In this document: positions 24,359 through 32,096 of the stretch, one piece after another | Numbering within the stretch: position 1 is the stretch's first letter | Layout of the letters: each line of letters starts with the position of its first letter | DNA from: an uncultured Archangium sp. | Lineage (GTDB): Bacteria; Myxococcota; Myxococcia; Myxococcales; Myxococcaceae | DNA length: 32,306 bases | Direction: 5' to 3' | Assembly: GCA_903905455.1 (NCBI GenBank) | Contig: CAIVGN010000214.1 | Coordinates: 1-32,306 of the forward strand | Position numbers and translations under genes: made by a program | Notes under the pieces: model-generated | Database searches by the model: none | Seen by the model: only the letters and a program-made list of their open reading frames with translations | What the model was told of the DNA's origin: nothing

Positions 24359-25645
24359 ATGCGCATTCGAGATCCCATTCACGGCAGCCTCACCGTCTCC
24401 GACGAAGAGACCCGCATCATCGACAGCCGCACGTTCCAGCGGCTACGCCACGTACGCCAACTCGGCTTCGGTGATCTCGCCTTCCCCGGCGCTACCCACA
24501 CCCGGCACGCCCACTCGCTGGGCGCGATGAACGTCGCCTCGCGGCTCTTCGACGCCACCACCGCCCGCTCCGACCTGAGCGCCCCCGCGAGGGAGCGCCT
24601 GCGCGCGGCGGTGCGCCTCGCGGTGCTCTGCCACGACATCGGGCACATGCCGCTCTCGCACGCCTCCGAGTCCATCGCGCCCCTGCGCTCGAAGCTGCGC
24701 CTGCCCTCGTGGATGCCCAGCGCCGAGAACGAGCAGGCGTCGCACGAGGACTACACCGCGATGCTGCTCGTCGACTCCGAGCTGACCCGCATCATCGAGT
24801 CCGCCTACGGCTCCCTCGACATCTCACCGGCCCTCGTCGCCTCGTTGGTAACGGGCATTTTGCCCCCGGGTGTGCGCGGCTTCATGGAAGGTGGCATCGA
24901 CTGGACGCCGGTGCTGCGCGCCATCGTCTCGGGTGAGCTCGACGCCGACCGCATGGACTACCTGCTGCGCGACTCGTTCTACACGGGCGTCAACTACGGC
25001 CGGTACGACCTCGAGTGGATCCTGCAGAACCTCTCGGCGGTGGAGCGTGACGGGAAGGCGGTGCTCGCGTTGTCCAAGGCGGCGGTCTTCGCCTTCGAGG
25101 ACTTCCTGCTCAGCCGCTACCACATGTTCCTCTCGGTCTATTTCCACCACACCTCGGTGAGCTTCGACTGGATGCTCAAGCGCTACTACGAGGAGGCGCC
25201 CGGGGAGTTCGAGATCCCCGCCGACCCCGAGGCCTTCCTCGAGTGCGACGACATGGCGCTGCACCTCACGCTGCGCCGCTCGAAGAACCGCTGGGCCCAG
25301 CGCATCGCGCAGCGGCGTGGCTTCAAGCGCGTGGCCCAGTTCACCGAGCGCGACGACGCCTACGATCTCGCCGAGCTCTCCAAGGCCCTCGACCAGGCCG
25401 GCGTCGAACACTTCACCCTCGAGTCGCGTGGCGTGCTCTCGAAGTACTTCGACGAGGGCGAGAACCCGTCGCTCTTCGTGGTCGATCGCTCGAACGGGCG
25501 GCTGACGGAGATCGCCAAGTACACCCCGCTGTACCAACAGTTCGCTGGCGCGGTGCGGCTCTCGCGCATCTACGTGCGGCCTGATCAGAACGCGGAGGGG
25601 CGCGCGGTGGTGATGCGGCTGACGGGTGGGCCGCACGATGAGTGA
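24359..25645 (+). CDS. HD-domain phosphohydrolase (SAMHD1/dGTPase-like)
   Basis: 428 residues from ATG at 24359 (MRIRDPIHGSL). The metal sites of the HD superfamily are seen: HTRHAHSLG (His52), CHDIGH (His92-Asp93) and DADRMDYL (about 195-202). The N-terminal phrase DPIHG and FPGATHTRH are hallmarks of the SAMHD1/YdhJ branch, whose members hydrolyse dNTPs or related nucleotides. The substrate here is unknown. The stop overlaps the start of the Nudix-MBL gene by 8 bases (ATG at 25638, TGA at 25643), so the two are coupled, consistent with a nucleotide-handling pair. Confidence 0.93.
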   Translation: MRIRDPIHGSLTVSDEETRIIDSRTFQRLRHVRQLGFGDLAFPGATHTRHAHSLGAMNVASRLFDATTARSDLSAPARERLRAAVRLAVLCHDIGHMPLSHASESIAPLRSKLRLPSWMPSAENEQASHEDYTAMLLVDSELTRIIESAYGSLDISPALVASLVTGILPPGVRGFMEGGIDWTPVLRAIVSGELDADRMDYLLRDSFYTGVNYGRYDLEWILQNLSAVERDGKAVLALSKAAVFAFEDFLLSRYHMFLSVYFHHTSVSFDWMLKRYYEEAPGEFEIPADPEAFLECDDMALHLTLRRSKNRWAQRIAQRRGFKRVAQFTERDDAYDLAELSKALDQAGVEHFTLESRGVLSKYFDEGENPSLFVVDRSNGRLTEIAKYTPLYQQFAGAVRLSRIYVRPDQNAEGRAVVMRLTGGPHDE

Positions 25646-27158
25646 GGCGTTGCCGGGCGTACCCGCGCTGCCCCCGGGCCCGCCACCTCGCGACGCGTCG
25701 GCCGTGGTGCTCTTCCGGCACGCGGCCCGGGGCGTAGAGGTGTTCTGGCTGGAGCGCGAGGCGAAGCTGCGTTTCGCCGGCGGTTTCTTCGCGTTCCCCG
25801 GCGGCAAGGTCGACGCCGATGATGCGAGGGTGCCGGTGCAAGGCGCGAGCGGTGAGGGCGCGAAGTTCGTGGTCACCGCGGCGCGCGAGTTGTTCGAAGA
25901 GACGGGCGTGCTCAAGGCGCGCGGAGCCGAGCGGCTGGCCGGCCTCGAACTCGACGAACTGCGCCGCGCGCTGCTGGCCGAACACCTCGCCTTCGCCGAC
26001 CTGCTCGCGCAACGCGGGCTCACGCTGCACGCAGACGACTTCATTCCCGCAGGGCGTTGGGTGACGCCGCCGTACATGCCCCGCGGGTTCGACGCGCGCT
26101 TCTTCCTCGTGGAGTCGGTGCCCTCGCACCACGCGCAGGTGTGGCAGGGAGAGCTCGCGGCCGGCGAGTGGATCGCCCCGGCCGAGGCGCTCTCACGCTG
26201 GGAGCGGGGCGTGGCCTTGCTGCACCCGCCGAACCTCCACGCGCTGCAGGTGATGGCCCGCTTCATCGACGCGCCCAGTGCGGTGACTGCCCTGCGCAAC
26301 CCCCCGCTGTGCACCGACTTCGTGTCGCGGCGCATCGAGTTCCAGCGCGGCGTGCTGCTCTTCCCCGTGCTCACCGCCACGCTGCCCCCGGCCACGCACA
26401 CCAACGTGTACGTGCTCGGCACCGGCGAGTGCCTGGTGATCGACCCCGGCTCGCCCGACGACGAGGAGACCGACCGGCTCGTCGACTTTCTCAAGGCCAT
26501 GGAGTCCGAGGGGCTGCGGCCGAAGGCCATCGTGCTCACCCACCACCACGGAGACCACCTGGGTGGGGTTAAGCACCTCGTGGCGTGCACAGACCTGCCG
26601 GTGTGGGCGCACGCGCAGACGGCGGACCGTTCTCCGGTGCCCGTCTCGCGCCTGTTGCAGGACGGCGAGGTGCTGCACCTCGAGGGGCCGGTGCCGATGA
26701 ACTGGCGCGTGCTTCATACGCCGGGGCACGCGCGCGGGCACATCACGCTGATCGACGAGGCGACGCAGGCGGCGGTGGTGGGCGACATGGTGGCCGGGGT
26801 GGGCACCATCGTCATCGATCCCCCCGAGGGCGACATGGGCGAGTACCTGCGCCAGCTCGCGCGGCTCGAGGCGTTGCCGGTGCGCACCCTCTACCCGTCT
26901 CACGGGCCAGTCATCCCCGACGGGCCGGCGAAGCTGCAGGAGTACGCGATGCACCGCGCGTGGCGCGAGGCGAAGGTCTTCGAGGCCATCGCTTCGTTCT
27001 CCGGCGAGGTCGAGGTCAGCGACGTGGTGCCGGTGGCCTACGACGACGTGGCGGCCTTCGTGTGGCCCATCGCCGAGCGGAACACCGAGGCCATCATCGA
27101 CAAGCTCGCGGCCGAGGGGCGCGTCGTGCGCCAGGGCTCGCGGGTGCAGAAGCGCTGA
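25638..27158 (+). CDS. Nudix hydrolase fused to a metallo-beta-lactamase-fold hydrolase
   Basis: 506 residues. Residues 18-210 are a Nudix domain: FPGGKVD (53-59), then AARELFEETG (81-90), separated by a longer stretch than the standard box; this spacing is typical of NUDT8/NUDT19-like enzymes. Residues 232-430 are a metallo-beta-lactamase fold: THHHGDH (301-307, HxHxDH), TPGHARGH (His364), GDM (Asp383) and SHG (His422). The C-terminal 70 residues form a winged-helix-like segment as in LACTB2-type enzymes. One chain would cleave a nucleoside-diphosphate-linked compound and hydrolyse a second ester, thioester or RNA bond; the substrate is unknown. The ATG overlaps the HD gene stop. Confidence 0.92.
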   Translation: MSEALPGVPALPPGPPPRDASAVVLFRHAARGVEVFWLEREAKLRFAGGFFAFPGGKVDADDARVPVQGASGEGAKFVVTAARELFEETGVLKARGAERLAGLELDELRRALLAEHLAFADLLAQRGLTLHADDFIPAGRWVTPPYMPRGFDARFFLVESVPSHHAQVWQGELAAGEWIAPAEALSRWERGVALLHPPNLHALQVMARFIDAPSAVTALRNPPLCTDFVSRRIEFQRGVLLFPVLTATLPPATHTNVYVLGTGECLVIDPGSPDDEETDRLVDFLKAMESEGLRPKAIVLTHHHGDHLGGVKHLVACTDLPVWAHAQTADRSPVPVSRLLQDGEVLHLEGPVPMNWRVLHTPGHARGHITLIDEATQAAVVGDMVAGVGTIVIDPPEGDMGEYLRQLARLEALPVRTLYPSHGPVIPDGPAKLQEYAMHRAWREAKVFEAIASFSGEVEVSDVVPVAYDDVAAFVWPIAERNTEAIIDKLAAEGRVVRQGSRVQKR

Positions 27159-27324
27159 GCCGCCGGTGACTCAGGTCGAGGAAGGCCCCGCGGGTCCACC
27201 GCTGCAGCACGGCGATGAGGGGCGCGTCGTACGTCAGGGCTCGCGGGTGCAGAGGCGCTGAGCCGCTTGAGACTCAGGTCGAGGCGAGGAACGCCCTGCG
27301 GGTCCACAGCTGAAGCACGGCGAT
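27114..27324. repeat. 103/108-base tandem duplication across two convergent gene ends
   Basis: Unit 1 is 27114-27216, unit 2 is 27217-27324. The two are about 90% identical, with ten or so mismatches and one 5-base indel after GTCGAG. The left half of each unit is the 3' end of the Nudix-MBL gene, with its TGA, and the right half is the 3' end of the minus-strand zinc-ribbon gene. Only the outer copies are in use: the plus gene ends in unit 1 (TGA at 27158), the minus gene ends in unit 2 (27274). The inner parts are relics. Confidence 0.85.
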
Positions 27325-28476
27325 GAGGGCCGCGGCCGCGAGCGCACCCACCAGCGGCACCGGCTGCAGCAGTCCCAGTCCCAGCAGCGCCGCGCCGCGG
27401 ATGAACCGCGTGCCCAGCGAGAGGTGCCACCGCACGTAGCCACCGAGCGCACCGGAAGGCGCCAGCTTGTAGAGGAGCAGCGCGAGCACCAGCCCCAACC
27501 CCGGCACCAGCGCCAACGCGGCGAAGATCGGCATCAGCGCCGCCACCCGCGTGTCCACGTAGCGGACGAAGGCGCGCGCCTCGGTCTCCGACGCGAAGGG
27601 GCGCTGGCCGCAGGACGAACACGGCTCGCGGCCGTCACGGCCGAGGCGCTCGGCGCAGGTGGGGCAGCGCCGCGCGCTCAACAACTGGAGCCGGTGCACC
27701 GCCGCGTCGGGTGGGGCGCCCTCGAGCACGCGGCCCAGCAGCCCCAGCTTCGACGGCGTGCGGGCCACGTGACAGGCGGGGCAGGTGGAGGCGCCCTGGT
27801 GGAGGCTCTTGCCGCAGGCCGCGCACGGCGCCCGCCCTCCCTCGGTCACCCGTCCCAGCAGGAGCACCGCGGCCACGAGCGCGCCGAAGGCGACCGCCGC
27901 CAACACCACGCCCACCCAGGGGAAGGCCACGGCCAGCACCAGGCCCAGCACCGTCCACCCCACCTCGGCGAAGAAGAGGGCGCGACCCAGGCCGCCCATG
28001 TCCGACAGCGGGAGCAGCGAGAAGAGCGATCGCATGCGCACGCGCAACGTCGCGAAGGCCCACGCCACCACGCCTACCAGCAGCAGCGCCCACGCCTCGC
28101 GCGGAAAACCCGCGAGCGCCACGGGGTGCACCGGCGCCGCGCTCACGGCCTCCCAGGCCTTCTTCCCGAGGAGGCCCAGGGCCTGCGCCGCGAAGAGCAC
28201 CGAGAGCAGCGTCACGAGGGCGACCTGCGCCAGGTCCATCCACTCTCGCGCCACCTCGGCGACCTCGTCGACCAGGCGGCGAAGCCAGTGGGCCAGCGCC
28301 TGCACCCCCAGCGAGAGGAAGCCGCCGATGATGGCCAGGAGCACGGCCTCCCAGGTCGCCTCGCGCTGCGCGAGCACGCCCTGCACCGCGAAGAACGTCG
28401 CCAGCAGGCCCACCGCGAGCACGGTGCGCCCCGCGAGGAACGGGATGACACCGAGGCTCAGCGCGAGGGCTTCCAT
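27274..28476 (-). CDS. Zinc-ribbon membrane protein
   Basis: 400 residues. About nine hydrophobic helices: residues 10-33, 45-62, 85-102, 128-145, 165-207 (two), and 310-395 (three). Between them at 215-292 lie two CX2C zinc ribbons (Cys218, 221, 232, 235 and Cys271, 274, 286, 289). The ribbons should face the cytoplasm. No enzymatic motif. It follows the 3-hydroxybutyrate dehydrogenase gene by 31 bases and may be in the same unit. Its last residues lie inside the second copy of the junction duplication. Function unknown; the zinc-ribbon plus helices plan recalls the protein at 13638-14402. Confidence 0.87.
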   Translation of the reverse strand: MEALALSLGVIPFLAGRTVLAVGLLATFFAVQGVLAQREATWEAVLLAIIGGFLSLGVQALAHWLRRLVDEVAEVAREWMDLAQVALVTLLSVLFAAQALGLLGKKAWEAVSAAPVHPVALAGFPREAWALLLVGVVAWAFATLRVRMRSLFSLLPLSDMGGLGRALFFAEVGWTVLGLVLAVAFPWVGVVLAAVAFGALVAAVLLLGRVTEGGRAPCAACGKSLHQGASTCPACHVARTPSKLGLLGRVLEGAPPDAAVHRLQLLSARRCPTCAERLGRDGREPCSSCGQRPFASETEARAFVRYVDTRVAALMPIFAALALVPGLGLVLALLLYKLAPSGALGGYVRWHLSLGTRFIRGAALLGLGLLQPVPLVGALAAAALIAVLQLWTRRAFLAST

Positions 28477-28507
28477 GCTCCGCTCCGTCCGAAGGGACTG
28501 CCGGCGA

Positions 28508-29272
28508 TCAGTGCGCGAGCCAGCCCGCGTCCATCGTCTGCGCGGTGCCGGTGATGCTCCAGGCGCCCTCGCTGCACAGGAAGGTGGCGAGCTGCGCGAC
28601 CTCGTGCGGCTCGATGAGCTTCTTGATGGCGTTCTGGGTGAGCATCACCTTCTCGACGACCTCCGACTCGGCGATGCCGTGGGCCTTCGCCTGGTCGGCG
28701 ATCTGCTTCTCGACGAGCGGGGTGCGCACGTAGCTGGGGCAGATGGCGTTGACGGTGAGGTTGCTGCAGCGGGCGCCGGCCTCGAGGGCCACGGTCTTGG
28801 TGAGACCGAGCACGCCGTGCTTCGCCGACACGTAGGCGCTCTTGAAGGGCGAGGCGATGAGGCCGTGCACCGAGGCCACGTTGATGATCCGCCCCCAGTT
28901 GCGCTCGTACATGCCCGGCAGCGCGGCCTGGATGAGCTGGAACGGCGCGGTGAGCATCACCTGGAGCAACAGGTCCCACTTCGCGGGGTCGAAGGTCTCG
29001 ATGGGGCTGACGTGCTGCAGGCCCGCGTTGTTGACCAGCACGTCGATGGGCCCGGCTTCCACGGCGAGGGCGGAGACGGCGGCCTTCTGCGAGAGATCGG
29101 CGGCGAGGCAGCGCACCGTGGGCATGTCCGCGAAGACCTCGGCGAGCTTCGACGCCGACACGTCGCTGGCGATGACCTGCATGCCCTGCGCGTGGAACTC
29201 CCGAACGATGGCGAGGCCGATGCCCGACGCGGCCCCGGTGACGAGCGCGCGCTTCTTCTCGAGGGTCTTCAT
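28508..29272 (-). CDS. bdhA: 3-hydroxybutyrate dehydrogenase (short-chain dehydrogenase)
   Basis: 254 residues, the usual length. Cofactor loop TGAASGIG (12-19), NNAG (81-84) and the catalytic set Ser134, Tyr147, Lys151. The stretches LQHVSPIETF (85-94) and VASVHGLIASPFKSAYV (132-148) are characteristic of D-3-hydroxybutyrate dehydrogenases. It oxidises 3-hydroxybutyrate to acetoacetate with NAD, as in polyhydroxybutyrate breakdown. The ATG at 29272 overlaps the stop of the alpha/beta hydrolase gene as ATGA. The nearby permease supports this substrate, though the pairing is inferred. Confidence 0.93.
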   Translation of the reverse strand: MKTLEKKRALVTGAASGIGLAIVREFHAQGMQVIASDVSASKLAEVFADMPTVRCLAADLSQKAAVSALAVEAGPIDVLVNNAGLQHVSPIETFDPAKWDLLLQVMLTAPFQLIQAALPGMYERNWGRIINVASVHGLIASPFKSAYVSAKHGVLGLTKTVALEAGARCSNLTVNAICPSYVRTPLVEKQIADQAKAHGIAESEVVEKVMLTQNAIKKLIEPHEVAQLATFLCSEGAWSITGTAQTMDAGWLAH

Positions 29273-30108
29273 GTGAGGTGCTCCTGCACCGCCTTCGCGG
29301 TGTCTGGGTGGTTCATGACGCCGTAGTGGTTGGCGGGAACCTCGATGGCCCTCGCTTGCTTCGCGGCGCGGAGGAAGGCGTCTCGATCCTCCGCGGTGAT
29401 GATGTTGGCGCCGGGGCCGAAGGGGATGGCGGCGCGCACCAGCAACGCCGGCGCGCTCACGTGGGGCCACAGCTGCCGCACGTCGGTCACCGCGGCGTAC
29501 TGGAGATCTTCGACCACGGTGTCCTTGTCCGCGCGTTGCCGCACGCCGCCTTCGGTCTCCACGAGGTCTTCGCGGTAGTGCGCTTCCCAGAAATCTCCCC
29601 AGGGCACGGCGCCCGCGCTCTTCACCAGCGCGAGGAAGGCGTCGACCGAGGGGTACACCGCGCCGAGGCGCTGGGCGGCGGCGAGGATGGGGGGCATCGC
29701 CCGGGGATCGGGCACGCCCACCGCGTCGATGAGCACCAGCCGGCGCACCCGCTGCGGAGCGATGGCCATCAGCGCGAGGCCCACGAAGGCGCCCATGCTG
29801 TGGCCGACGTAGTCGAACTGCGCGGCGCCCTGGGCGTCGGCCACGGCGAGGACGTCACGGGCGTGGGCGGCCCAGCCGTGGGTCCCCGGCAGGCCCGGCG
29901 CGCTGCGGCCACGACCCCGGAGGTCCAGGGCGAGCATCGAGCGGCCCATCGCCGCGACTGCGGGACCCAGCGCGCCGAAGGTGAAGCAGTTGGCCGACAG
30001 CCCCGGCACGCCGATGGTCAGCGGGGTGCCTGCTTCACCGTGCAGCCGCGCGCGCAATACGCCTGAGGGCAGGGTCAGCGAGCGGTCCACTCCGGGGGAA
30101 GGGGTCAC
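29269..30108 (-). CDS. Alpha/beta-fold hydrolase
   Basis: 279 residues from GTG at 30108. Elements: oxyanion loop VPGLSAN (34-40), RGRGRSA (64-70), nucleophile elbow GHSMG (Ser104 at its centre), and a C-terminal His in NHYGVMNHP. The substrate is not visible; given the neighbours, a hydroxybutyrate ester, oligomer or lactone is plausible. A longer open frame reaches 30192 but would read through the palindromic boxes, so GTG is preferred. Coupled to the dehydrogenase by ATGA overlap, and first of the minus-strand unit from this divergent promoter region. Confidence 0.85.
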   Translation of the reverse strand: MTPSPGVDRSLTLPSGVLRARLHGEAGTPLTIGVPGLSANCFTFGALGPAVAAMGRSMLALDLRGRGRSAPGLPGTHGWAAHARDVLAVADAQGAAQFDYVGHSMGAFVGLALMAIAPQRVRRLVLIDAVGVPDPRAMPPILAAAQRLGAVYPSVDAFLALVKSAGAVPWGDFWEAHYREDLVETEGGVRQRADKDTVVEDLQYAAVTDVRQLWPHVSAPALLVRAAIPFGPGANIITAEDRDAFLRAAKQARAIEVPANHYGVMNHPDTAKAVQEHLT

Positions 30109-30131
30109 GCGCGGCGGATAGCAGTGTTCGA

Positions 30132-30146
30132 TGTTGCGGCGCAACA
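30132..30146. promoter_or_regulatory. Palindromic operator-like box 1
   Basis: TGTTGC-GGC-GCAACA, a perfect 6+3+6 dyad, 24 bases upstream of the hydrolase start. It overlaps a possible minus-strand promoter (TTGCGC, 18 bases, TATCCG). See box 2 for the second copy and the finding for the interpretation. Confidence 0.7.
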
Positions 30147-30174
30147 CGACGCTGGGGGCGGAGGCGGCAACGGT

Positions 30175-30193
30175 CGTGTTGCGGTGCAACACG
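30175..30193. promoter_or_regulatory. Palindromic operator-like box 2
   Basis: CGTGTTGC-GGT-GCAACACG, a perfect 8+3+8 dyad, 28 bases upstream of the permease ATG. It shares the core TGTTGC-N3-GCAACA with box 1, and the two centres are 45 bases apart. The region also holds TAGGGT at 30207-30212, ending 9 bases before the ATG, a candidate -10 box. Confidence 0.75.
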
Positions 30194-30206
30194 GAAGGGG
30201 CCCGGG

Positions 30207-30212
30207 TAGGGT
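30207..30212 (+). promoter_or_regulatory. -10-like TAGGGT of the permease gene
   Basis: The hexamer ends 9 bases before the ATG at 30222 and no Shine-Dalgarno fits in between, so the message is probably leaderless. It lies 14 bases downstream of the second palindrome, so a repressor there could block transcription. Confidence 0.4.
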
Positions 30213-30221
30213 GCGCGCCGA

Positions 30222-31613
30222 ATGTCCCTGCTCATCGTCCTCGCGGCGCTCGGGTTCCTGATGTGGGTCGCCTACCGGGGCGCGAGCGTGATCGTCTTCG
30301 CGCCCGTGGCCGCGCTGCTGGCGGTGCTGGTGAGCGCGCCGCTCGAGGTGGCCCCGGCGTTCTCGGCCCTGTTCCTCGAGCGCATGGCGGAGTTCCTCAA
30401 GAGCTACTTCCCGGTGTTCCTGCTCGGCGCGCTCTTCGGCAAGTTGATCGAGCTCTCGGGCTTCGCGCAATCGATCGTCGCCGCGGTGCTCAAGCTGCTG
30501 GGTCGCGAACGCGCCATTCCGGCGGTGGTGCTGGTGTGCGCCCTGCTGACCTACGGGGGCGTCTCGCTCTTCGTGGTGGTGTTCGCGGTCTACCCGTTCG
30601 CCGTCGAGCTCTTCCGCCGCACCGACATTCCGCGCCGGTTGATCCCCGGCACCATCGCGCTGGGTGCCTTCACCTTCACCATGGACTCGTTGCCCGGCAC
30701 CCCGCAGATCCAGAACGTGATCCCCACCACGTTCTTCGGTACCACCACCTGGGCGGCAGCGACGCTGGGCACGGTCGGCGCGGTGTTCATCTTGATCACC
30801 GGGCTGCTCTACCTCGCGCGGCGTCGTCGGCAGGCGGCGGCCGCCGGTGAGGGCTTCGGCGTGTTGCCCCCGGACCTGGCGACCCCGGTGGCCGAGGCCC
30901 CGCGCGTGCACTGGGCCCTCGCGTTGGCGCCGCTGGTGGTGGTGGGCGTGGCCAACCGCCTGCTGACCTCCGCCATCAAGGGGCTCTACGGCGACAAGTT
31001 CGAGTTCACGCCCGCGGGCGCGAGCGCCGCGTTGACGGTGAACGTCACCAAGTGGGCGGCGATCTGGGCGGTGGAGGCCGCGTTGCTCCTGGGCATCCTG
31101 ACGGTGGTGCTCTTCGCCTTCGGTCGCGTGCGGCAGCACTTCACGGCGGGGAGCAAGGCCGCGGTGTCCGGCGCGCTGCTCGCCTCGATGAACACCGCCT
31201 CGGAGTACGGCTTCGGCGCGGTCATCGCGTCGTTGCCCGGGTTCCTGCTCATCTCCGACGCGCTCAAGCGCATTCCTTCACCGCTGGTGGGCGAGGCCGT
31301 CTCAGTCACCACCCTGGCGGGCATCACCGGCTCGGCGTCCGGGGGCATGGGCCTCGCGCTGGGCGCCATGGCCAGCACCTTCATCGAGCAGGCGAAGGCC
31401 GGGCACATCCCGATGGAGGTGCTCCACCGCGTCGCCGCCATGGCCAGCGGAGGCATGGACACGCTGCCGCACAACGGCGCGGTGATCACCCTGCTGGCGG
31501 TCACCGGGCTCACCCACCGCGAGAGCTACCGGGACATCTTCGCCATCACCCTGATCAAGACCGCGGCGGTGTTCGTGGTCATTGCGCTCTACACCGCGAC
31601 CGGCCTCGTCTGA
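30222..31613 (+). CDS. GntP-family permease, probable 3-hydroxybutyrate or related organic-acid transporter
   Basis: 463 residues with about twelve membrane helices. Conserved GntP-type stretches include LLGALFGKLIELSG, LTYGGVSLFVVVF, TMDSLPGTPQIQNVIP, and late GSASGGMGLALG and GGMDTLPHNGAVITLL. GntP members carry gluconate, lactate or hydroxy-acids; here the dehydrogenase and hydrolase suggest 3-hydroxybutyrate. Specificity is inferred from context only. Starts at ATG 30222 under the divergent control region. Confidence 0.9.
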   Translation: MSLLIVLAALGFLMWVAYRGASVIVFAPVAALLAVLVSAPLEVAPAFSALFLERMAEFLKSYFPVFLLGALFGKLIELSGFAQSIVAAVLKLLGRERAIPAVVLVCALLTYGGVSLFVVVFAVYPFAVELFRRTDIPRRLIPGTIALGAFTFTMDSLPGTPQIQNVIPTTFFGTTTWAAATLGTVGAVFILITGLLYLARRRRQAAAAGEGFGVLPPDLATPVAEAPRVHWALALAPLVVVGVANRLLTSAIKGLYGDKFEFTPAGASAALTVNVTKWAAIWAVEAALLLGILTVVLFAFGRVRQHFTAGSKAAVSGALLASMNTASEYGFGAVIASLPGFLLISDALKRIPSPLVGEAVSVTTLAGITGSASGGMGLALGAMASTFIEQAKAGHIPMEVLHRVAAMASGGMDTLPHNGAVITLLAVTGLTHRESYRDIFAITLIKTAAVFVVIALYTATGLV

Positions 31614-32096
31614 CGAAACTCCCTCTCCCTGCGCGAGCGGGGAGAGGGCTGGGGTGAGGGGCCGACCTGGGCACGACCGCCCATTGCCCGCCCGCGCTTC
31701 CAGGACCGGGTCGCAGTGAGTGTCCGAGGGCGCACCTCACTCGGGAAGCGGCGGCCGCCTCGCCGGTCGAAAACCCGAAATGCTGTTCCGTCAGAACCTT
31801 CGCCATCACGCTCGTCGATGCGCGTGTCGACCTCCGCGAGCGACGCCTCAACGCCATCGAGCAGGTCAGGCGCCACCGTCCTTCGGTTGAGGGCCGGGGC
31901 GGAAGACGGGCGGACCCGCGAACCGCTGAACGAAGAGTGTCGTCACTCGTGGTCGGTGGCCGTTGGTGGAGTCGCTCCCCCATGCGCGGGCGCACCCGAG
32001 TTCGACACTGGCGTGGTGTGCAGGCGGGTGAAACACTTAGGCAACGTGCGCTGAGCCTCAGCCACTGTGCGTCCCAACCATCCATCGGTGAAATGA
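31614..32096. other. Non-coding or decayed stretch
   Basis: Starts with the hairpin repeat at 31621-31648. After that I see no open frame with family-like sequence or strong GC3 bias on either strand; the two longer frames across it (31716-32054 plus, 31579-32145 minus) disagree and look like chance. It may be a decayed gene or long leader, but I cannot tell which. Confidence 0.5.
31621..31648 (+). terminator. CCCTCTCCC hairpin repeat after the permease gene
   Basis: CCCTCTCCC at 31621-31629 and GGGAGAGGG at 31640-31648 form a perfect 9-base stem with a 10-base loop, just 7 bases after the permease stop. It is followed by ctggggtgagggg, a sequence seen with this hairpin in many proteobacterial intergenic regions. 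No T tract follows, so it may be a repeat element rather than a classical terminator. Confidence 0.55.
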
